Assembly: GCF_000425205.1 (NCBI RefSeq)
Contig: NZ_AULI01000016.1
Location: 1-64,000, forward strand
Source of the DNA: Pontibacillus halophilus JSM 076056 = DSM 19796
GTDB taxonomy: Bacteria > Bacillota > Bacilli > Bacillales > BH030062
DNA length: 64,000 nucleotides
Direction: 5' to 3'
Positions 52,028-61,792 of the stretch are shown one piece after another (the stretch's first letter is position 1; every line of letters begins with the position of its first letter). A program made the position numbers and the translations under genes. A model generated the notes under the pieces. The model was not told the origin of the DNA, searched no databases, and saw only the letters and a list, made by a program, of their open reading frames with translations.

Positions 52028-53763
52028 ATCATACAGAAAGATTAACGAGATACGTAACGCAATTTGTGGATGAGCTTGTTCAAAGTGGAGTTACGGATGT
52101 TGTCATTTCACCAGGTTCAAGGTCCACACCTTTAGCGATGACATTTACTCAGCATAAAGGTATTAAGCAGTGGATTAATTTAGACGAACGTTCAGCTGGT
52201 TTCTTCGCCTTAGGGATGGCAAAGGAACAGAACCGTGTTGTTGCGCTCGTCTGCACCTCTGGTACAGCCGCAGCCAACTACTATCCAGCTATAGTAGAGG
52301 CCTACTATAGTCGCGTTCCTTTACTCGTGCTGACAGCAGACCGTCCTCATGAGTTAAGAGACGTAGGAGCGCCTCAGGCCATTGATCAAATCCACATGTT
52401 CCAACCATTTATCAAGTGGTTTCATGAGATGGCACTACCAGAAGGAACTGAGGAAATGCAACGATATGTACGTAGTAAAGCTTCACGAGCGGTACATGTT
52501 GCTCAAGATGGAAATAGGGCAGCAGTTCATTTGAACTTCCCGTTCCGTTCACCGCTCGTGCCAGATTTTGACCTTCCAAATGTGTGGGAGCGCACATTAT
52601 CTGAAGGGTTTCATAGTAATGTGAATGGCCGCCGGCGTTTGGATGCACATGAATTAATTACACTACACGAACGGTTACAACATAAAGAGCGGCCTCTCTT
52701 TGTCGTAGGACCTCAAACAGATGAAGCGCTCCGATATGAATTGATTCAACTTGCCGAACAGTTTGGCGTTCCGCTTCTTGCCGATCCACTCTCGCAAGTG
52801 CGTAGCGGTGTTGTAGAGGAAGAAGTCATTATTGAGACGTATGATGCCATCTTGAAAAGCGAGTGGGCGCGTGAGCACTATCGACCGGATGTTGTCGTCC
52901 GCTTTGGTGCGATGCCAGTGTCGAAGCCATTTATGCTCATGCTGAATGAATACGAAGATATTGAACAGTGGATTGTAGAGGCGCATGAAGGTCACCGTGA
53001 GCCTACTTCGAGACCAGCAAACTTTGTGTACAGTGACCCGGTATTATTCTGTATGGATTACCGCGAAGCCTTTCCTCAATTCTCCTTTAATCGGAGTTGG
53101 CTTGAAACTTGGCAACGATTGAACAAGGAAGCGAAATCGATTCTATTGTCTGACAAAGAGGAGAATTCCTTAACGGAAGGTCATGTGATTTCAACCCTTC
53201 TTGATGAGCTGAATCAAGACGAAACGGTGTATATTGGGAACAGCATGGCTGTTCGAGATTTGGACACCTTCTTTATGACAACAGACAAACGAATTCGTGT
53301 CTTAGCTAATCGTGGAGCGAATGGGATAGATGGGATGGTTTCAAGTGCATTTGGCGCAGCTTCTCACGGAGCAGAAGTGACACTCGTGTTAGGTGACCTC
53401 TCGTTTTACCATGATTTAAATGGGATGCTTGTAGGGAAGCAGTATGGGCTTCCTTTACGAATTATTGTCGTTAATAACAACGGAGGCGGAATCTTCTCAT
53501 TCCTACCACAAGCAGAGCAATCTACGGACTTTGAAGAGTTGTTCGGAACTCCATTTGAACTCGATTTCGAAAAAACGGTGAGCATGTATGGTGGTCGTTT
53601 CTTCAGAACACAGTCGCTGGAAGTTCTTCGAGCTCAATTAGCTACTGCTCCAAAAGGGTTGGAAGTGATTGAAGTTGTGACAAACCGGGAAATAAATGCT
53701 CAGTGGCACCGAACGAAATGGAGAGAAATTGAAGAAACCATTCGAGAGGGAGCGGAGACATGA
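52024..53763 (+). CDS. menD: MenD, SEPHCHC synthase
   Basis: A 579-residue thiamine diphosphate enzyme that adds the succinyl semialdehyde unit of 2-oxoglutarate to isochorismate. The N-terminal part has DVVISPGSRSTPLA and CTSGTAAANYYPAI with the catalytic Glu in LDERSAGF; the TPP motif is VLGDLSFYHDLNG near residues 456-468. Its ATG overlaps the menF stop (ATGA), and menH overlaps its end, so menF-D-H are translationally coupled. Confidence 0.96.
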   Translation: MNHTERLTRYVTQFVDELVQSGVTDVVISPGSRSTPLAMTFTQHKGIKQWINLDERSAGFFALGMAKEQNRVVALVCTSGTAAANYYPAIVEAYYSRVPLLVLTADRPHELRDVGAPQAIDQIHMFQPFIKWFHEMALPEGTEEMQRYVRSKASRAVHVAQDGNRAAVHLNFPFRSPLVPDFDLPNVWERTLSEGFHSNVNGRRRLDAHELITLHERLQHKERPLFVVGPQTDEALRYELIQLAEQFGVPLLADPLSQVRSGVVEEEVIIETYDAILKSEWAREHYRPDVVVRFGAMPVSKPFMLMLNEYEDIEQWIVEAHEGHREPTSRPANFVYSDPVLFCMDYREAFPQFSFNRSWLETWQRLNKEAKSILLSDKEENSLTEGHVISTLLDELNQDETVYIGNSMAVRDLDTFFMTTDKRIRVLANRGANGIDGMVSSAFGAASHGAEVTLVLGDLSFYHDLNGMLVGKQYGLPLRIIVVNNNGGGIFSFLPQAEQSTDFEELFGTPFELDFEKTVSMYGGRFFRTQSLEVLRAQLATAPKGLEVIEVVTNREINAQWHRTKWREIEETIREGAET

Positions 53764-54569
53764 GATATTCTATCAATGGGAATGATTATGATGTTCATGT
53801 AGCAGGGGAAGGGGAACCTATCCTTCTTCTACATGGCTTCACAGGAAAGAAAGAAACGTGGTCAACATTCCAAGAAGAATGGTCGAAGCGTTATCGCACG
53901 ATTGCCGTAGATCTACCTGGTCATGGTGGCACGGAGGTGAATGCTCCGTTTACGATGGAAAACGTATGTAAGGATCTTTCGTTCTTGCTCGATGAGCTTT
54001 CAATGAAAGACGTTCACATTTTAGGGTATTCTATGGGGGGGAGGACAGCTTTGTCATTTGCGATGATGTATCCGAACCGCGTGCGTACCCTAATGCTTGA
54101 GAGTGCTTCCCCGGGCCTAAGAGCCAGTCACGAACAGCTCATGCGACAAACCAAAGATGAACAACTAGCTAAAGAAATTGAACGAAATGGTATTGTAGCA
54201 TTCGTAGATCGGTGGGAACGATTGCCGATGTTCTCATCGCAACTCACACTCCCGGAGGAAACTAAGCAACAGATACGAAGTGAGCGGCTTACCCAGTCTG
54301 AATTCGGATTGGCCGCTTCATTGCGAGGAATGGGAACGGGCATTCAGCCTTCCTGGTGGGACGCAATAGGAGATTTCCATCGACCAGTTCTATTGATTAC
54401 AGGAGAATTGGATGAGAAGTTTACGACGATTGCAGAAGAGATGCGGTCCGTGTTAAGTTCTGCTACCCACAAAATTGTTTCTCAATCTGGGCATGCAATT
54501 CATGTGGAACAACCGCGAAAGTTTGTTAAAATAGTAGAAGACTTCATTCAATCTAATGGATTTGAATGA
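53760..54569 (+). CDS. menH: MenH, SHCHC synthase
   Basis: A 269-residue alpha/beta hydrolase that eliminates pyruvate from SEPHCHC. The oxyanion loop is [12 protein letters not shown] near residues 23-34, the nucleophile Ser91 is in GYSMGGR, and the catalytic His is in [12 protein letters not shown]. The ATG overlaps menD by four bases. The context in the men operon decides MenH over a generic hydrolase. Confidence 0.92.
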   Translation: MRYSINGNDYDVHVAGEGEPILLLHGFTGKKETWSTFQEEWSKRYRTIAVDLPGHGGTEVNAPFTMENVCKDLSFLLDELSMKDVHILGYSMGGRTALSFAMMYPNRVRTLMLESASPGLRASHEQLMRQTKDEQLAKEIERNGIVAFVDRWERLPMFSSQLTLPEETKQQIRSERLTQSEFGLAASLRGMGTGIQPSWWDAIGDFHRPVLLITGELDEKFTTIAEEMRSVLSSATHKIVSQSGHAIHVEQPRKFVKIVEDFIQSNGFE

Positions 54570-54591
54570 AATAAGAATGAGGAGGATACAT

Positions 54592-55413
54592 ATGAGCACA
54601 GTAGAATGGGTAAATGAACGTCATTACGATGACATTCTTTACCAAACTTATAATGGTATTGCTAAGATTTCGATTAATCGTCCGGAAGTACGCAATGCTT
54701 TCCGACCTAAGACGGTAAATGAATTGATTGATGCTTTCGCATATGCGCGAGATGATTCAACAATTGGTGTCATCGTACTTGCGGGTGTAGGTGATGACGC
54801 ATTCTGTGCCGGCGGCGACCAGAAAGTTCGTGGCCACGGTGGATACGTAGGAGACGACCAGGTTCCTCGCCTAAACGTATTGGATCTACAGCGCTTGATT
54901 CGTGTAATCCCTAAACCAGTTATTGCAGAAGTTTCTGGTTATGCAATCGGCGGAGGGCACGTCCTTCACGTTGTATGTGACCTAACTATAGCAGCAGACA
55001 ACGCAATCTTCGGTCAAACAGGCCCTAAAGTAGGTAGCTTTGACGCAGGTTACGGTGCTGGGTATCTAGCGCGTATCGTAGGTCACAAGAAAGCACGAGA
55101 AATTTGGTACCTTTGCCGTCAATACAATGCTCAAGAGGCGAAGGAAATGGGGCTTGTAAACACGGTAGTACCATTAGACCAACTAGAAGCTGAAACGGTA
55201 CAATGGTGTGAAGAAATTCTTGAGAAATCTCCAACAGCTCTTCGTTTCTTGAAGGCTTCCTTCAACGCCGACACGGATGGCTTGGCGGGTCTACAACAAA
55301 TGGGTGGAGACGCTACACTTCTTTACTACACAACTGATGAAGCGAAAGAAGGCCGCGACGCATTTAAAGAAAAACGTAAACCGGACTTCAAACAGTTCCC
55401 GCGTTTCCCATAA
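54592..55413 (+). CDS. menB: MenB, 1,4-dihydroxy-2-naphthoyl-CoA synthase
   Basis: A 273-residue crotonase-fold enzyme that cyclises o-succinylbenzoyl-CoA. [14 protein letters not shown] near residues 82-95 and [20 protein letters not shown] are MenB motifs. ATG at 54592 has GGAGGA upstream, better than an ATG at 54556 that would overlap menH. A strong perfect hairpin (55424-55453) follows, separating it from menE. Confidence 0.96.
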   Translation: MSTVEWVNERHYDDILYQTYNGIAKISINRPEVRNAFRPKTVNELIDAFAYARDDSTIGVIVLAGVGDDAFCAGGDQKVRGHGGYVGDDQVPRLNVLDLQRLIRVIPKPVIAEVSGYAIGGGHVLHVVCDLTIAADNAIFGQTGPKVGSFDAGYGAGYLARIVGHKKAREIWYLCRQYNAQEAKEMGLVNTVVPLDQLEAETVQWCEEILEKSPTALRFLKASFNADTDGLAGLQQMGGDATLLYYTTDEAKEGRDAFKEKRKPDFKQFPRFP

Positions 55414-55423
55414 GCCTTCCATC

Positions 55424-55458
55424 GAAAACCCTTGCCACACTGCAAGGGTTTTCTTCTT
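55424..55458 (+). terminator. Terminator between menB and menE
   Basis: GAAAACCCTTGC (55424-55435) pairs perfectly with GCAAGGGTTTTC (55442-55453), followed by TTCTTC. The tail is mixed, so read-through into menE is likely partial. Confidence 0.8.
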
Positions 55459-55494
55459 CATAACGAGTTCTATACTCAGAAAGGAAGATACCCC

Positions 55495-56979
55495 ATGACT
55501 ACAACTGACACAATTCCACATTGGCTAACTAAGCGGGCCCATCTTACCCCGAATCGTGTAGCTATTGTGTTTGAAGGGGACGAAATCACGTTCCAACAAC
55601 TCAAGGAGAAAAGTCTTGAGAAAGCTTATTTACTTGCTTCTCTCGGCGTGCGGGAGGGAAGTCACGTCGCCGTCCTATCTCAAAATAGCCTGGAATTTAC
55701 ATACATTCTGCACGGATTGACGTATTTAGGAGCGATAGCTGTCCCTTTGAATACAAGGTTAACGAAACAAGAAATCTCCTATCAAATTAACGATGCAGAA
55801 TGCCTTCACTTTATCTATGAGGATTCGTTTAAGGAATTTGCTGAACGAGTGAAACAAGATTGTTTAATCGTGCGCTCTGCTTCCTTTGCTCAACTAAATG
55901 AGCTAGAGCCCCTAAAACATGGCACGAAAGAAGAGTTGAAGTTGCAAGACACAAGTACGATTATTTATACGTCAGGAACAACAGGGTTTCCAAAAGGCGT
56001 TGTCCTTACGTATGGGAATCATTGGTGGAGTGCAATTGGTTCCGCACTAAACCTTGGCATTGGTGAACGTGACAAATGGTCAGCTTCGCTTCCGCTCTTT
56101 CACGTTGGGGGACTAGCAATACTTGTGCGAAGTCTTGTGTACGGAATGACGGTGCATTTACATCGAAAGTTTGATGCAGAAGAAGTTCATCATGAAATTA
56201 TGCACAAAGGTGTCACGATGGTATCTGTCGTATCAGTCATGTTGGATAAATTATTAACATTACAAGGCGAGGACCGTTATCCGGACAGCTTTCGCTGCAT
56301 GCTACTAGGAGGGGGGCCGGCTCCTCGGCCACTGCTGCAACGTGCGAAAGAACGTCATGTTCCTGTATTTCAGACGTATGGAATGACGGAGACAGCCTCT
56401 CAAATTGTTACGCTTAGTGCAGAAGACACACTTAGAAAGTTAGGGTCAGCTGGGAAACCCTTGTTTCAAGCCCAAATAAAGATTGTTTCAGATGAGAGGG
56501 AAGCGGCACCAGAAGAAGTAGGGGAAATTCACGTTAAGGGTCCGAGTGTGACCTCAGGATACTTTAAGCAATGGCAAGCCAATAACGATAAATTTCAAGA
56601 TGGTTGGCTTGCGACTGGGGATTTAGGATATTTAGATGAGGATGGATACTTGTATGTACTCGACCGTCGAAGTGATCTTATTATTTCTGGTGGTGAGAAT
56701 GTCTATCCTGCTGAGATTGAAAGTACATTGAATGCACATCCAGCCGTTCGTGAAAGTGGTGTAATTGGTGTGCCTCACGAAGAATGGGGGCAAGTCCCTG
56801 TTGCCTTCATCGTTGTTGATCAGGTAATAACAGAAGAGGAACTCCTTGAATTCAGTATAGAACGCTTAGCGAAATACAAAGTTCCACATGCCATTCATAC
56901 GATACAATCCTTGCCACGGAATGCCTCTAATAAATTGGTTCGACGTGAACTTGTTCACTTATGGGAGGAGAGGAAATAG
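55495..56979 (+). CDS. menE: MenE, o-succinylbenzoate-CoA ligase
   Basis: A 494-residue ANL-family acyl-CoA ligase. The AMP-binding motif is IIYTSGTTGFPKGVV near residues 157-171, with YGMTETAS near 299 and GDLGYLDEDGYLYVLDRRSD near 378-397. It activates o-succinylbenzoate for MenB. The ATG at 55495 follows AGAAAGGAAG; upstream in-frame codons lie in the terminator. menC follows almost directly. Confidence 0.95.
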   Translation: MTTTDTIPHWLTKRAHLTPNRVAIVFEGDEITFQQLKEKSLEKAYLLASLGVREGSHVAVLSQNSLEFTYILHGLTYLGAIAVPLNTRLTKQEISYQINDAECLHFIYEDSFKEFAERVKQDCLIVRSASFAQLNELEPLKHGTKEELKLQDTSTIIYTSGTTGFPKGVVLTYGNHWWSAIGSALNLGIGERDKWSASLPLFHVGGLAILVRSLVYGMTVHLHRKFDAEEVHHEIMHKGVTMVSVVSVMLDKLLTLQGEDRYPDSFRCMLLGGGPAPRPLLQRAKERHVPVFQTYGMTETASQIVTLSAEDTLRKLGSAGKPLFQAQIKIVSDEREAAPEEVGEIHVKGPSVTSGYFKQWQANNDKFQDGWLATGDLGYLDEDGYLYVLDRRSDLIISGGENVYPAEIESTLNAHPAVRESGVIGVPHEEWGQVPVAFIVVDQVITEEELLEFSIERLAKYKVPHAIHTIQSLPRNASNKLVRRELVHLWEERK

Positions 56980-56980
56980 G

Positions 56981-58087
56981 GTGCATCTAACAACTGTTAC
57001 CGTATCCGAATTAAAGAACCAGTTAAAGACCCCCTTTAAGACCCATGCAGGTGTCGTCCATGACCGGCATAGTCTGCTCATTGAATTACGGGACAAAGAA
57101 GGCAATATAGGATATGGAGAGTGCGTGGCGTTCTCTACCCCCTTCTACTCAGAAGAGACGGTCCAGACGGGATGGCACATGTTGACGGATGTATTTATTC
57201 CACATCTGAAAGCTAATTTGGAAGTAATCGAGCATCCACGCGATGTATGTCATTTGTTGAAAGGATTCCAAGGCAACCAAATGGCGAAAGCTGGGCTTGA
57301 CTTGGCTGCGTGGGATTTATATGCAAAGCAACGCTCTACCCCTTTGTTTCAATTAATTGGGGGCCTGAGCGTACCGGTTGAAGTGGGTGTAGTGGTGAGT
57401 TTGTCTGAACAGATGGAAGAACTACTGCCTTATTACGAGGCCAAAGGGTATAAACGGGTTAAATTGAAGGTTCAAAAAGGAGAAGAGAAAAGAGTAATTA
57501 CAAAGGCTAAACAGATTGCGCCTAATTTATCTTATATGATTGACGGCAATGGCATGTACACAGAAGAGGATATGGACTGGTTAGTGTCTCTCGACTCACT
57601 TGGCTTGCTTATGATTGAACAACCATTTCGAGCTGGCGACTTCTACCTTCATGCCCAGTTGCAACGACAGATGGAAACTCCAATCTCCCTAGATGAGACG
57701 ATTACGTCTTATGCAGATGCGAAGCAAGCCATCGCTCTTCAAAGTTGTCGAATTATGAATATTAAACTTGGACGTGTAGGAGGCTTTACAGAAGCCCTTC
57801 GAATCTATGACCTATGTCGGGCTCATGGAATCCCTTTATGGTGTGGAGGGATGCTTGAGCTTGGGGTATCGCGAGCACATAGCTTAGCACTTTCATCGCT
57901 TGCAGGGTTTACGATACCTGGAGATATCTCTGCCTCATCTCGGTATTGGCACAGGGATATTACGAAGCCTCCTATTGAGCTTGTGAATGGGAAACTTCCC
58001 TTGCCGGAAGGGGAGGGGATTGGATACCAACTTGATTTGGAACAGGTAAATCACATGACCCTTTCCCGCTACGAATTTAACTTTTAA
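56981..58087 (+). CDS. menC: MenC, o-succinylbenzoate synthase
   Basis: A 368-residue enolase-superfamily enzyme. The catalytic Lys pair is in RVKLKVQKG (KxK near residues 164-166) and metal ligands are in MIDGNGMY, EQPF and SLDET. It dehydrates SHCHC to o-succinylbenzoate. The start is GTG at 56981, one base after the menE stop, with GGGAGGAGAGG at the end of menE as RBS. The longer frame from 56888 overlaps menE and is not used. No good terminator is seen behind it. Confidence 0.94.
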   Translation: MHLTTVTVSELKNQLKTPFKTHAGVVHDRHSLLIELRDKEGNIGYGECVAFSTPFYSEETVQTGWHMLTDVFIPHLKANLEVIEHPRDVCHLLKGFQGNQMAKAGLDLAAWDLYAKQRSTPLFQLIGGLSVPVEVGVVVSLSEQMEELLPYYEAKGYKRVKLKVQKGEEKRVITKAKQIAPNLSYMIDGNGMYTEEDMDWLVSLDSLGLLMIEQPFRAGDFYLHAQLQRQMETPISLDETITSYADAKQAIALQSCRIMNIKLGRVGGFTEALRIYDLCRAHGIPLWCGGMLELGVSRAHSLALSSLAGFTIPGDISASSRYWHRDITKPPIELVNGKLPLPEGEGIGYQLDLEQVNHMTLSRYEFNF

Positions 58088-58146
58088 TTCTAAGTACTTT
58101 TTCCAGGCTTTTCGCATACGATATAAAGTCAAACATATGGACGATG

Positions 58147-58392
58147 CTATCCGATTTGTTCGAGGGTCATCATGCGACCTTTAGGTTCAGCAAGCGAGGG
58201 ATTTGTATTTAGTTTATTTAGCAGTAGCGAACCTAGCAGTTGTTCTAATTCTTCTTTGCTACATTGATTCATTACATCAAGCAAATCCTCCCGATTCATT
58301 TGTTCAAGAATGGAATAGACAAATAACGATACATATTGATCTTCATCAAAATGACGTTTGTACATATTCGATAGCTCATGGGCAAATTTCAC
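58147..58392 (-). CDS. Small DUF6154-like protein
   Basis: An 81-residue acidic helical protein starting (V)KFAHELSNMYKRHFDEDQYV, with SILEQMNREDLLDVMNQCSKEELEQLL. It resembles the small DUF6154-type proteins of Bacillus; this is from memory of the pattern and is uncertain. The GTG at 58392 has GAGAGGAAG nine bases upstream and is preferred over GTG at 58413. It converges with menC with a 59-base gap. Confidence 0.7.
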   Translation of the reverse strand: MKFAHELSNMYKRHFDEDQYVSLFVYSILEQMNREDLLDVMNQCSKEELEQLLGSLLLNKLNTNPSLAEPKGRMMTLEQIG

Positions 58393-58516
58393 GTGTGTTC
58401 TTCCTCTCTTCACTTTTTTGAAAGCGTTGCTTTTGTCATACCTTATGCGGCTTTTTAGAAATGTTGTTCATAATTTGTAAAAAGTCTGCAGAAAGTAAGA
58501 ACAGGAGGATGACGCT

Positions 58517-58873
58517 ATGGAGAAAAAGCACACATTTTACATTAACCTTGGAACACGGGAAATCTCTCAAGTGCACGAAGGAAACAATGATGTGTTTACA
58601 ATCGAGGCAACGATGGAAGAAATGTTCCGCCTTCGTCAGGTCTTGGATGAGGCATACAATGCGGATGGACGAGCATTCTTGCGAGCGCACATACCCTACA
58701 AGCATTATTCAGAGGACCCTGAAAACGATGATTACGACAACTCACTTAGAATGGCATATCGGATGTTGTATGACCTCGGAGATGAAGACACGAAAGCTTT
58801 TATTCATTCTATTCGAATGGACGAAGAAGCCGATTCTTCTGAAATTAATGGTGAACAAGACCCGTTTCAATAG
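58517..58873 (+). CDS. Conserved-looking small acidic protein, unrecognised
   Basis: A 118-residue acidic protein without signal peptide. It has a mixed alpha/beta start (HTFYINLGTREISQV), a helical middle (EEMFRLRQVLDEAYNAD) and an acidic C-terminus. I do not recognise the family. ATG at 58517 has GGAGGATGACGC upstream. It is followed by a strong hairpin at 58918 and is a monocistronic unit. Confidence 0.7.
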   Translation: MEKKHTFYINLGTREISQVHEGNNDVFTIEATMEEMFRLRQVLDEAYNADGRAFLRAHIPYKHYSEDPENDDYDNSLRMAYRMLYDLGDEDTKAFIHSIRMDEEADSSEINGEQDPFQ

Positions 58874-58917
58874 TAAAGAAGGTGTATGTGGATGTCGGTG
58901 ACGACAATCTGCGAGCT

Positions 58918-58962
58918 ACCCCTCGCCTGGAGAGAAATAGTTCCTGGCGGGGGTTTTATTTA
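58918..58962 (+). terminator. Terminator after the acidic protein gene
   Basis: ACCCCTCGCC (58918-58927) pairs with GGCGGGGGT (58946-58954), followed by TTTATTTAT. Confidence 0.88.
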
Positions 58963-59111
58963 TGTTGTAGCATCCATTCAGACATAGAATGTATCATGAA
59001 TGTTCTATGAATCTAGTATTTTTTTCACACTTTCCTTCTCTAGATGGTTTACTCGTTCGTGAAAAAGGTAAAAATTCAACTAACGAACCATTAAGATTAG
59101 GGGGAAGTTAT

Positions 59112-59675
59112 ATGTACACCAAGAACAAAAGATTGATGACGGTCGTGTTGACTAGCTTTATGCTATTATTTACATTTCATTCTGGAGCATCTCATCCAAC
59201 TGTCGACGCACAGTCCATTCAACTAGCAGCATCGCATAAGGGAAGCACCACAGCGACACAGAAGAAAATGAAACCCGAGAATAAAGACCAAGAGCTAACC
59301 GATGAGAAGATAAAGCGCATGACTTCTCTGTTTATGGAGAAGCTTGTACAAGATACCAATGAAGACTATAAAGTGTTAAACTATGATTCAAAAGCAGAAT
59401 TGATTCAATCCTTTGAATCAATTAGCTCTAAAACCCTTGCAAAGAAGTATGTTGATTTTTATTATAAGGAATACGATGACGGACTTTACTTAATTCCAAT
59501 GGATACTCCGCCGTGGTTTGATCCACAACAGAATTACGAAATTACCAATGTATCGTCAAATGAAGTACAATTGAAGCAGGATAACAAGAATGAACTGTAT
59601 GGCGATTATTCAATCTCTATGACTTTTTCTAAAGAAGAGGGCTCATGGAAGCTGGTTGACGTTGTTCATTCTTAA
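59112..59675 (+). CDS. Secreted protein of unknown function
   Basis: A 187-residue exported protein. The signal peptide (about residues 1-34) ends near HPTVDAQ and has no lipobox. The mature part is polar, with a short basic-acidic linker and a compact C-terminal domain (IKRMTSLFMEKLVQ, YVDFYYKEYDDGLYLIP, SISMTFSKEEGSWKLVDVVHS) that resembles small DUF3993-like secreted domains; this is uncertain. The ATG at 59112 has AGGGGGAAG upstream; the frame is open upstream to 58989 without an RBS. Confidence 0.75.
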   Translation: MYTKNKRLMTVVLTSFMLLFTFHSGASHPTVDAQSIQLAASHKGSTTATQKKMKPENKDQELTDEKIKRMTSLFMEKLVQDTNEDYKVLNYDSKAELIQSFESISSKTLAKKYVDFYYKEYDDGLYLIPMDTPPWFDPQQNYEITNVSSNEVQLKQDNKNELYGDYSISMTFSKEEGSWKLVDVVHS

Positions 59676-59710
59676 GAAATGATGCACTTAAAGGCAGTTG
59701 ATGGAATGTG

Positions 59711-60181
59711 ATGACGTTTTATGATTATTATAACAACCAGGTGAAGCTATCTTTCACGAAGAACCCTTTCTCAGAGGACCCTCGACATGTTTGGGTGATT
59801 AGCCGGTTTAACAACAAATGGCTCTTGACTGAACATAAAGACCGAGGTCTTGAATTTCCGGGCGGAAAGGTGGAGAAAGGTGAAACACCTGAAGATGCGG
59901 CAGTTCGAGAAGTGATGGAAGAGACTGGCGGGAAGGTTGCTTCACTTGAATATATCGGACAATATGAAGTAGAAGGTAAGGGTGGAAACATCGTCAAGAA
60001 TATCTATTTCGCTCATATAGATGCTTTAGAAGAGCAATCGAGTTACTTTGAAACGAAAGGTCCGGTATGTTTAACCCAATTGCCTGCTACGATTGAGCAG
60101 GATGGGAAGTTTAGTTTCATGATGAAAGACGGTGTACTCCCACACAGTCTCGAATACGTAAAAAAGGCTCAGCTTATGTAA
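59711..60181 (+). CDS. ytkD: YtkD, Nudix nucleoside triphosphatase
   Basis: A 156-residue Nudix hydrolase. The Nudix box is GKVEKGETPEDAAVREVMEE (near residues 55-74), with the full GX5EX7REUXEEXGU pattern. YtkD of B. subtilis removes damaged nucleotides such as 8-oxo-dGTP and can act on RNA 5' ends. The ATG at 59711 gives the same start (MTFYDYY) as other family members; GTG at 59708 is an in-frame alternative. A terminator overlaps its stop codon. In B. subtilis it also neighbours ytlACD. Confidence 0.9.
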   Translation: MTFYDYYNNQVKLSFTKNPFSEDPRHVWVISRFNNKWLLTEHKDRGLEFPGGKVEKGETPEDAAVREVMEETGGKVASLEYIGQYEVEGKGGNIVKNIYFAHIDALEEQSSYFETKGPVCLTQLPATIEQDGKFSFMMKDGVLPHSLEYVKKAQLM

Positions 60182-60200
60182 TAGCTGAGCCTTTCCTTTG
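60163..60200. terminator. Bidirectional terminator between ytkD and ytlD
   Basis: AAAGGCTCAGCT (60163-60174) pairs perfectly with AGCTGAGCCTTT (60183-60194), followed by CCTTTG. It overlaps the ytkD stop codon. Confidence 0.88.
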
Positions 60201-60219
60201 TCTTATATACGCTACAGTT

Positions 60220-61026
60220 CTATTGCTTTATTATAGCTCGCTCTAATCGTTCTACAGCTTTATACATGAAGTAAGCAAAAACGGCAATTAAGAGGAGGCT
60301 GGATAAGACAAGTGTAAAATCGAACACTTGAAATCCATAGATGATTAAGTAGCCTAGCCCTTGCTTCGATACAAGAAATTCCCCAACCATAATCCCTACC
60401 CAGGATAGACCTACATTGACTTTAAATGTAGAGATGATAGCCGGAAAGGTCGCTGGTAAGACTGCTTCTTTGAAGATTTGATAACGGTTCGCTCCGAAAC
60501 TCTTAAGAACTTTTAAATAGTTTCCATCGACTTCACGAAAGGCAGCATACACCACAAGGGTGGTGATAATGACGGAAATAATCGCTCCCATGGCTATGAT
60601 GGATACGTAGCCTGGTCCGAGGGCAACGATGATAATCGGGCCTAATGCTACTTTCGGCATGGCGTTTAGAACAACGAGGTAAGGGTCAAGGATATTCGAC
60701 AATCGTGGATACCACCACAGAAGAGCGGCCAGTGTAACGCCAAGTAGTGTTCCGATTACGAAGCCGGCGATTGTCTCTAATAACGTTACTTGCACATGCA
60801 CCCAGAGTGTCCCATCAAGAGCTTTCGTCTTTAGTAGTGTGACAATCTTAGAAGGGGAGCTAAACAATAGTGGATCTATCCATCTCAATCTGCTGCTTAG
60901 TTCCCATAAACCAAAGAAGGCGATGCAAATGATGAGTTGCCATCCAATGACGAGCAAGCGTTCTTGTCTGACCTTCTGCTGGTAAAGAAGAAACCGTCTG
61001 TCATCCTGTGGCTGAATCAAGTGCAT
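60220..61026 (-). CDS. ytlD: YtlD, ABC transporter permease (SsuC/ThiX type)
   Basis: A 268-residue permease with about six membrane segments and the ABC permease EAA-like loop ([20 protein letters not shown]). It is of the nitrate/sulfonate/taurine/thiamine-precursor importer class. It overlaps ytlC by 26 bases, so the two are coupled. The substrate is unknown. The order matches B. subtilis ytlA-ytlC-ytlD. Confidence 0.9.
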   Translation of the reverse strand: MHLIQPQDDRRFLLYQQKVRQERLLVIGWQLIICIAFFGLWELSSRLRWIDPLLFSSPSKIVTLLKTKALDGTLWVHVQVTLLETIAGFVIGTLLGVTLAALLWWYPRLSNILDPYLVVLNAMPKVALGPIIIVALGPGYVSIIAMGAIISVIITTLVVYAAFREVDGNYLKVLKSFGANRYQIFKEAVLPATFPAIISTFKVNVGLSWVGIMVGEFLVSKQGLGYLIIYGFQVFDFTLVLSSLLLIAVFAYFMYKAVERLERAIIKQ

Positions 61027-61780
61027 TCAACTCCTTCCATATGGACTGGAATGTCGATTGGAAATCAGGGTGCTGTCTCGCTTCGAAAGGGGGAAGCAGA
61101 CGTATAGAATCGGGTATCGTAAACGTTCTTGCGATTTCGCCGGGGTTCGCTTTCAGCAAATAGATTCGGTCGCTCATGGCGATTGCTTCTTCAATGTCAT
61201 GGGTGACCAACACGGAAGTTTGTTCGTATTCGGTCAGTTTATCCGCAACTAGATTTTCAAGTTTCAGCTTTGTTTGATAGTCAAGAGCGGAGAAAGGTTC
61301 ATCTAGTAAGACAATCTTTGGGTCTGTGCATAAAGTTCTGGCTAATGCAGCCCGTTGTCTCATACCGCCTGACAACTCTCTTGGATAGGATTCACGCACA
61401 TGGCCGACTCCCATCTGTTGCAATAGATCGACAGCCTTTTGTTTAAGAATATCTGGCACAGAACCTTTATGTTGAATTTTAGGCCCTAGCGTAACGTTTT
61501 CTTCAATGGTTTTCCAAGGGAACAAGTAATCTTGTTGAAGCATATAACCGATGTAATCCGTTCTAGAGTGTCGTCCTCCTTCTATGAGCACATTTCCTTC
61601 TGTTGGTTTGACAAGCCCTGAAATAATAGAGAGGAGGGTGCTCTTTCCGCACCCACTCGGTCCAAGGAGTGAAATGAACTCGCCTTTCTCAACAGTTAAC
61701 GTAATCGAATGGAGGGCTTTCGTATAGGTCGATTTACTGAAGTATTGGTGGGATACGTTGTCAACTTGCAGGAAGCTCAT
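61001..61780 (-). CDS. ytlC: YtlC, ABC transporter ATP-binding protein
   Basis: A 259-residue ABC ATPase. Walker A is GPSGCGKST near residues 40-48, the signature is [13 protein letters not shown] near 142, and Walker B is [12 protein letters not shown] near 163. It energises uptake through YtlD with YtlA. It lies between ytlA (12-base gap) and ytlD (overlap), forming one operon. Confidence 0.93.
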   Translation of the reverse strand: MSFLQVDNVSHQYFSKSTYTKALHSITLTVEKGEFISLLGPSGCGKSTLLSIISGLVKPTEGNVLIEGGRHSRTDYIGYMLQQDYLFPWKTIEENVTLGPKIQHKGSVPDILKQKAVDLLQQMGVGHVRESYPRELSGGMRQRAALARTLCTDPKIVLLDEPFSALDYQTKLKLENLVADKLTEYEQTSVLVTHDIEEAIAMSDRIYLLKANPGEIARTFTIPDSIRLLPPFEARQHPDFQSTFQSIWKELNALDSATG

Positions 61781-61792
61781 CTCGTTTCCCTC

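Noticed and set aside
58409-58440. cre-like TGAAAGCGTTGCTT upstream of the 58517 gene
   Set aside because: The 3' half departs from the consensus at key positions.
58461-58901. 146-codon ORF overlapping the 118-residue gene in another frame
   Set aside because: No RBS and unusual composition rich in Met, Arg, Thr and Cys; the 58517 frame has an RBS and protein-like composition.
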